Source of the DNA: an uncultured Eubacteriales bacterium
GTDB lineage: Bacteria; Bacillota; Clostridia; Lachnospirales; Bianqueaceae
Assembly (NCBI GenBank): GCA_902493345.1
Contig: CABUPM010000093.1
Span: 1-7,899, forward strand
DNA: 7,899 nucleotides
Reading direction: 5' to 3'
Shown: positions 5,780 through 7,899 of the stretch, piece by piece
Position numbering within the stretch: position 1 is the stretch's first letter
Layout: each line of letters starts with the position of its first letter
Program-made: the position numbers and the translations under genes
The notes under the pieces: generated by a model
Databases searched by the model: none
The model's input: only the letters and a program-made list of their open reading frames with translations
What the model was told of the DNA's origin: nothing

Positions 5780-6862
5780 TTAATCCAAATAACCCTTGGC
5801 TGCCAGAAGCTCTGCCATGAGTACCGCACCGCCGGCCGCGCCGCGCAGTGTGTTGTGGGACATGCAGACAAACTTCAGATCATACTGTGTATCCGGACGA
5901 AGTCTTCCCACGGAAATCGCCATTCCGCCTTCCAGCTCTCTGGCTGTTTTGATCTGCGGCTGATCGTTCTCTTCATAGTAATGAATAAACTGCTTGGGTG
6001 CGGAGGGCAGCTCCAATTCCTGCGCCGGTCCCTTGAACTCAGCCCAGATCTTCTTGATCTCTTCCAGATCCGGCTTTTTATCAAAAGAGGCAAATACTGC
6101 CGCCGTATGTCCATCCGATACCGGAACACGCAGGCACTGTGCCGTAATCGCCGGAGTCTCGGCATTGACAATTCTGTCGCCCTCGATCTTACCCCAAAGC
6201 TTCAGCGGCTCCTGCTCGCTCTTCTCTTCTTCTCCGCCAATATACGGAATCAGATTGTCCACCATCTCCGGCCACCGCTCAAACGTCTTGCCCGCTCCGG
6301 AAATCGCCTGATAGGTGCATACCAGAACACGGTTCAAACCATACACATCCTTAATCGGATGCAGCGCGGGAACATAACTCTGCAAAGAGCAGTTGGACTT
6401 AACCGCGATAAATCCGCGCTTGGTCCCCAGACGCTTTCTCTGTGCCGGAATGATCTCTGTATGCTCCGCGTTCAGTTCCGGAACGATCATGGGTACATCC
6501 GGTGTTCCGCGATGCGCGGAATTATTGGATACAACCGGTATCTCCGCCTTGGCATAGGTCTCCTCCAACGCACGGATCTGATCCTTGGGCATATCCACCG
6601 CACAGAATACAAAATCCACAAGCTCTTTTATCTTATCCAGATCTGCTGTAGCATCCAGCATCACCATATTCTTCATGGACTCCGGAATCGGTTCCTTCAT
6701 TGCCCATCTGGCAGACACTGCCTCCTCATAGGTCTTGCCGGCACTCCGTCCGGACGCCGCCAGAGCGGTCACATGAAACCACGGATGATCCTTCAGGAGC
6801 GTCGCAAAACGCTGACCAACCATCCCTGTCGCACCGATAATCCCTGCTCTATACTGTTTCAT
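5780..6862 (-). CDS. asd: Aspartate-semialdehyde dehydrogenase, yeast/archaeal type
   Basis: The 360-aa enzyme reduces aspartyl phosphate to aspartate-semialdehyde with NADPH, the branch point to lysine/diaminopimelate, threonine and methionine. Visible motifs are the NADP loop GATGMVGQRF (10-19), SNN (112-114), the catalytic Cys C158 in KSNCS, QAISGAG (185-191), IIPYIGGEEEK (204-214), RVPVSDGHT with active-site H252, and the C-terminal SHNTLRGAAGGAVL (335-348). These blocks follow yeast Hom2 and archaeal enzymes rather than the E. coli Asd or usual Bacillus type. The only in-frame start is ATG 6862, because a TAG lies 3 nt before it. It lacks a normal nearby ribosome binding site: AGGAGG is 26 nt upstream with a small hairpin between. 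Transcription starts at a consensus promoter overlapped by a long palindrome. The leader is too short for a lysine riboswitch. It heads a two-gene unit with the cyclophilin. Confidence 0.95.
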   Translation of the reverse strand: MKQYRAGIIGATGMVGQRFATLLKDHPWFHVTALAASGRSAGKTYEEAVSARWAMKEPIPESMKNMVMLDATADLDKIKELVDFVFCAVDMPKDQIRALEETYAKAEIPVVSNNSAHRGTPDVPMIVPELNAEHTEIIPAQRKRLGTKRGFIAVKSNCSLQSYVPALHPIKDVYGLNRVLVCTYQAISGAGKTFERWPEMVDNLIPYIGGEEEKSEQEPLKLWGKIEGDRIVNAETPAITAQCLRVPVSDGHTAAVFASFDKKPDLEEIKKIWAEFKGPAQELELPSAPKQFIHYYEENDQPQIKTARELEGGMAISVGRLRPDTQYDLKFVCMSHNTLRGAAGGAVLMAELLAAKGYLD

Positions 6863-6871
6863 CCACTATTC

Positions 6872-6894
6872 GCGGCACAAAACCGCTGCCTCCT
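6872..6894 (-). promoter_or_regulatory. Distant Shine-Dalgarno sequence and hairpin of asd
   Basis: On the minus strand AGGAGG (6894-6889) lies 26 nt before the asd ATG. Between them GCGG (6886-6883), a 7-nt loop and CCGC (6875-6872) can pair, which would shorten the effective spacing to about 11 nt. The AGGAGG is also well placed for a tiny upstream frame: TTG 6880 (4 codons, stop 3 nt before asd) or GTG 6878 (9 codons, overlapping asd). Confidence 0.5.
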
Positions 6895-6903
6895 TTTTGT
6901 AAA

Positions 6904-6942
6904 AATAAACGGACAATAGCAATTTACTATTGTCCGTTTATT
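6904..6942. repeat. 39-bp perfect palindrome over the asd promoter
   Basis: The plus strand has AATAAACGGACAATAG (6904-6919), a 7-nt centre, and its exact reverse complement (6927-6942): a 16-bp perfect inverted repeat. It overlaps the last three bases of the asd -10 and continues to about +30. Half of one arm lies upstream of the predicted RNA start, so the full symmetry cannot be an RNA stem and points to a DNA operator. On the minus strand the second arm runs into a U-rich stretch, so an attenuator role is the alternative. Confidence 0.65.
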
Positions 6943-6968
6943 ATAGCGGAAATCTTTTGATGTGTCAA
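6940..6968 (-). promoter_or_regulatory. Consensus sigma-A promoter of asd
   Basis: On the minus strand TTGACA (6968-6963), 17 nt, TATAAT (6945-6940): both hexamers are exact consensus. Predicted start near 6933, giving a leader of about 70 nt. An ideal promoter covered by a palindrome suggests repression from a strong basal level. Confidence 0.85.
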
Positions 6969-6995
6969 TCTGAAATTTGAAAACCGCCTTAAATT

Positions 6996-7331
6996 TTAAG
7001 CTTCCGTATCCTCCTGTTTTTCCTCCGCCACCTTTTGGCGAAGCGCTTGATCTACCACTGCTTTTATGTACAGATCCCGAATCTTTCTGCGGCTCTTAAC
7101 CCATAGCCTATTCATCATCGGCTCTTCTGTCAGACGGACCATCATATCCTGCAGAATCTGTGTACTCTTTCCGTTTTTCAGAATCCTCTCCATCCGCATT
7201 GCCATGACCGTGTAATTCTCCTCATAAATCCTTTTCAGGATTCCCAGATACCGCTGTGTCAGGCAGTATTCCAGATAAGCCGGTATTTTCCGCTTTGTTT
7301 CTTTTGCTTCTTCCATCTGCTGTCCGTCCAA
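6996..7331 (-). CDS. Unrecognised 111-aa helical protein
   Basis: I do not recognise a family. The protein is charged and should be almost entirely alpha-helical, with no signal peptide or membrane segment. A mixed N-terminal half (IPAYLEYCLTQRYLGILKRI, KRMERILKNGK-like basic stretches) is followed by a basic helix around KSRRKIRDLYIKAV and an acidic tail ending KQEDTEA. One Cys is present. The start is chosen as TTG 7331-7329 because AAGGGAGGT (7339-7347) lies 8 nt upstream; the in-frame GTG at 7355 is upstream of that site, and the first ATG (7316) is 23 nt from it. The promoter at 7551-7579 is the nearest upstream one, so the leader would be about 210 nt and may carry a micro-ORF. The asd promoter begins 28 nt after its stop codon; I see no strong terminator between. 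Codon use is like its neighbours. Function unknown. Confidence 0.7.
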   Translation of the reverse strand: MDGQQMEEAKETKRKIPAYLEYCLTQRYLGILKRIYEENYTVMAMRMERILKNGKSTQILQDMMVRLTEEPMMNRLWVKSRRKIRDLYIKAVVDQALRQKVAEEKQEDTEA

Positions 7332-7338
7332 TACTCCG

Positions 7339-7347
7339 ACCTCCCTT
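7339..7347 (-). promoter_or_regulatory. Ribosome binding site that decides a TTG start
   Basis: AAGGGAGGT on the minus strand is a near-perfect Shine-Dalgarno sequence 8 nt before TTG 7331. No ATG or GTG is correctly spaced from it, so the hypothetical protein probably starts at TTG. Confidence 0.6.
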
Positions 7348-7372
7348 CCGTACACTCTATGGTTCTTATCTA

Positions 7373-7513
7373 TTACTTACGGTCCCCGGATCTTCCCGCC
7401 GCTCCGTCCCTGCCTCTCCCTGCCAGAGTCCATTCCCTATTTTGTATTTCCAGTCTTTTTCTTTTGCAGGCTCTTGCTTTTATATATATTATGCTCTGTT
7501 CTTCTGACTTCAC
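7373..7513 (-). CDS. Possible 46-aa basic micro-ORF in the leader of the hypothetical gene
   Basis: The minus strand has GTG 7513-7511 with AGGAG 6 nt upstream, then 46 codons to TAA 7375-7373. The product begins MKSEEQSIIYIKARACKRKR and ends RSGDRK; it is rich in Lys and Arg (about a third of residues), with no membrane segment. It lies about 30 nt after the predicted RNA start of the promoter at 7551-7579 and ends 25 nt before the ribosome binding site of the 111-aa gene. Placement and ribosome binding site suggest a real small protein or a leader peptide coupling translation. Length is short enough for chance, and I know no homologue. Confidence 0.35.
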   Translation of the reverse strand: MKSEEQSIIYIKARACKRKRLEIQNREWTLAGRGRDGAAGRSGDRK

Positions 7514-7550
7514 AGCCTTCTCCTGACAGAAGCCCCAATCCTCTCTCTTT

Positions 7551-7579
7551 AGTATATCGAAAAAATAACAGATTCACAA
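7551..7579 (-). promoter_or_regulatory. Promoter upstream of the micro-ORF and hypothetical gene
   Basis: On the minus strand TTGTGA (7579-7574), 17 nt, TATACT (7556-7551). Four and five matches to consensus. The predicted start is near 7544. Confidence 0.55.
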
Positions 7580-7620
7580 GATGTATTTATACTCGTCGCA
7601 TTCCTAATTTTGTACATCTT
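7578..7620. repeat. Inverted repeat next to the -35 of the hypothetical-gene promoter
   Basis: AAGATGTA (7578-7585) and TACATCTT (7613-7620) are exact 8-bp inverted copies 27 nt apart; one copy abuts the -35. Centre-to-centre distance is 35 nt, about 3.3 helical turns, compatible with a regulator bound at two half sites. An 8-bp match can arise by chance. Confidence 0.3.
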
Positions 7621-7657
7621 CACTTTGGAAAATTATGCATTATAATTAACTTTTCTT

Positions 7658-7696
7658 AACAAAAGGCCGGGCGCATTCACTTTTCTGAATGCGCCC
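7658..7696 (-). terminator. Hairpin terminator of the DUF6514-like gene
   Basis: GGGCGCATTCA (7669-7679) and TGAATGCGCCC (7686-7696) form an 11-bp perfect stem with a 6-nt loop, starting 8 nt after the stop codon at 7705. On the minus strand GGCCUUUUGUU follows, so the U-run is 4 nt from the stem. Orientation and placement fit a terminator for the partial gene to its right. Confidence 0.75.
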
Positions 7697-7704
7697 TTGC
7701 TCTT

Positions 7705-7899
7705 TCACCTTGCCAGCCAATCCTCTGCCACGTCTCTCATATGACAGAGCGCGACTCCTCCGGCGTTGCACATCGCCGCCAGTCTCCGCATGGCCTCCCT
7801 GTCCGTCGTGATGTCCGGAATCTTGTCTGCCTCACGTCCATCCTGATACGCCTGAAGTCCATACCCTATGTAACTCCCCTCTTCATTGCGCTCCCTCGT
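7705..7899 (-). CDS. C-terminal 64 residues of a small DUF6514-like protein (partial)
   Basis: An open frame enters from the window edge and ends at TGA 7707-7705. The visible part contains GSYIGYGLQAYQDG (8-21), DKIPDITTDREAMRRLAAMCN (25-45) and HMRDVAEDWLAR at the end. The pattern of a YG-x-x strand pair, an ITTDRE turn into a helix, and a terminal H-x-x-DVAED-W-L helix recalls, from memory, the DUF6514 family of small (about 100 aa) Clostridia proteins of unknown function. It has no membrane segment in the visible part. It is followed by its own terminator. The start and promoter are outside the window. The reading frame is convincing; the family name is moderate. Confidence 0.6.
   Translation of the reverse strand, partial: TRERNEEGSYIGYGLQAYQDGREADKIPDITTDREAMRRLAAMCNAGGVALCHMRDVAEDWLAR

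Noticed and set aside
5855..6919. A 354-codon open frame on the plus strand opposite asd.
   Set aside because: It mirrors asd almost exactly, has no family-like motifs, is biased to Leu, Arg, His, Cys and Ile as expected for an antisense frame, and asd is unmistakable.
6863..6995. Lysine riboswitch or T-box upstream of asd.
   Set aside because: The leader is only about 70 nt, far shorter than either element, and no conserved core is seen.
6987..7000. CTTAAA-A-TTTAAG palindrome at the stop of the 111-aa gene as a terminator.
   Set aside because: All A/T stem with a 1-nt centre; it cannot form a stable RNA hairpin, and there is no U-run.
1..7899. Mobile element, CRISPR array, tRNA, toxin-antitoxin or defence genes.
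   Set aside because: No transposase, integrase, regularly spaced repeats, tRNA cloverleaf or known defence domain was seen on either strand.

Overview
The window looks like a chromosomal segment of a Gram-positive Clostridia, most likely a Lachnospiraceae member. The reasons are the protein families, strong AGGAGG-type ribosome binding sites, vegetative (sigma-A type) promoters with 17-nt spacers, a Firmicutes-type LexA box, and roughly half G+C. Every gene I can support is on the minus strand, so transcription runs from high to low coordinates. There is no rRNA, tRNA, CRISPR array, insertion sequence or phage gene.

Layout in transcription order. (1) 7899-7705: C-terminal end of a small protein resembling the DUF6514 family, closed by a hairpin at 7658-7696. 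(2) 7704-6996: an intergenic stretch with a good promoter (7551-7579), a possible 46-aa basic micro-ORF with its own ribosome binding site, and an unrecognised 111-aa helical protein starting at TTG. (3) 6968-5244: a consensus promoter buried in a 39-bp perfect palindrome, then asd (aspartate-semialdehyde dehydrogenase, yeast/archaeal type) and a cyclophilin peptidyl-prolyl isomerase, closed by a textbook terminator. (4) 5222-3812: rarA, the replication-fork AAA+ ATPase, with a LexA/SOS box at its predicted transcription start. (5) 3796-821: a two-gene intracellular glycan-cleaving unit, GH172 (DUF2961) followed by GH2, with a terminator-like hairpin between them. (6) 817-508: a stand-alone 83-aa domain homologous to part of FakA, with its own promoter. 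(7) 475-1: a consensus promoter and the first 131 codons of transketolase.

How the genes may work together. Asd and transketolase are housekeeping metabolism. The GH172/GH2 pair lacks signal peptides and should finish off imported oligosaccharides; GH172 suggests a furanoside linkage (alpha-D-fructofuranose or D-arabinofuranose). Pentoses or fructose released this way could enter the pentose-phosphate pathway that transketolase serves, but this link is only an inference from proximity.

The least expected signals are in the control regions: the LexA box at rarA; the palindrome over the asd -10 and start site, with a related motif at the GH172 -35; the asd Shine-Dalgarno sequence 26 nt from its start codon; the internal terminator in the glycosidase unit; and hairpins placed at predicted RNA 5' ends. 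No obviously new multi-gene defence or mobile system is visible.
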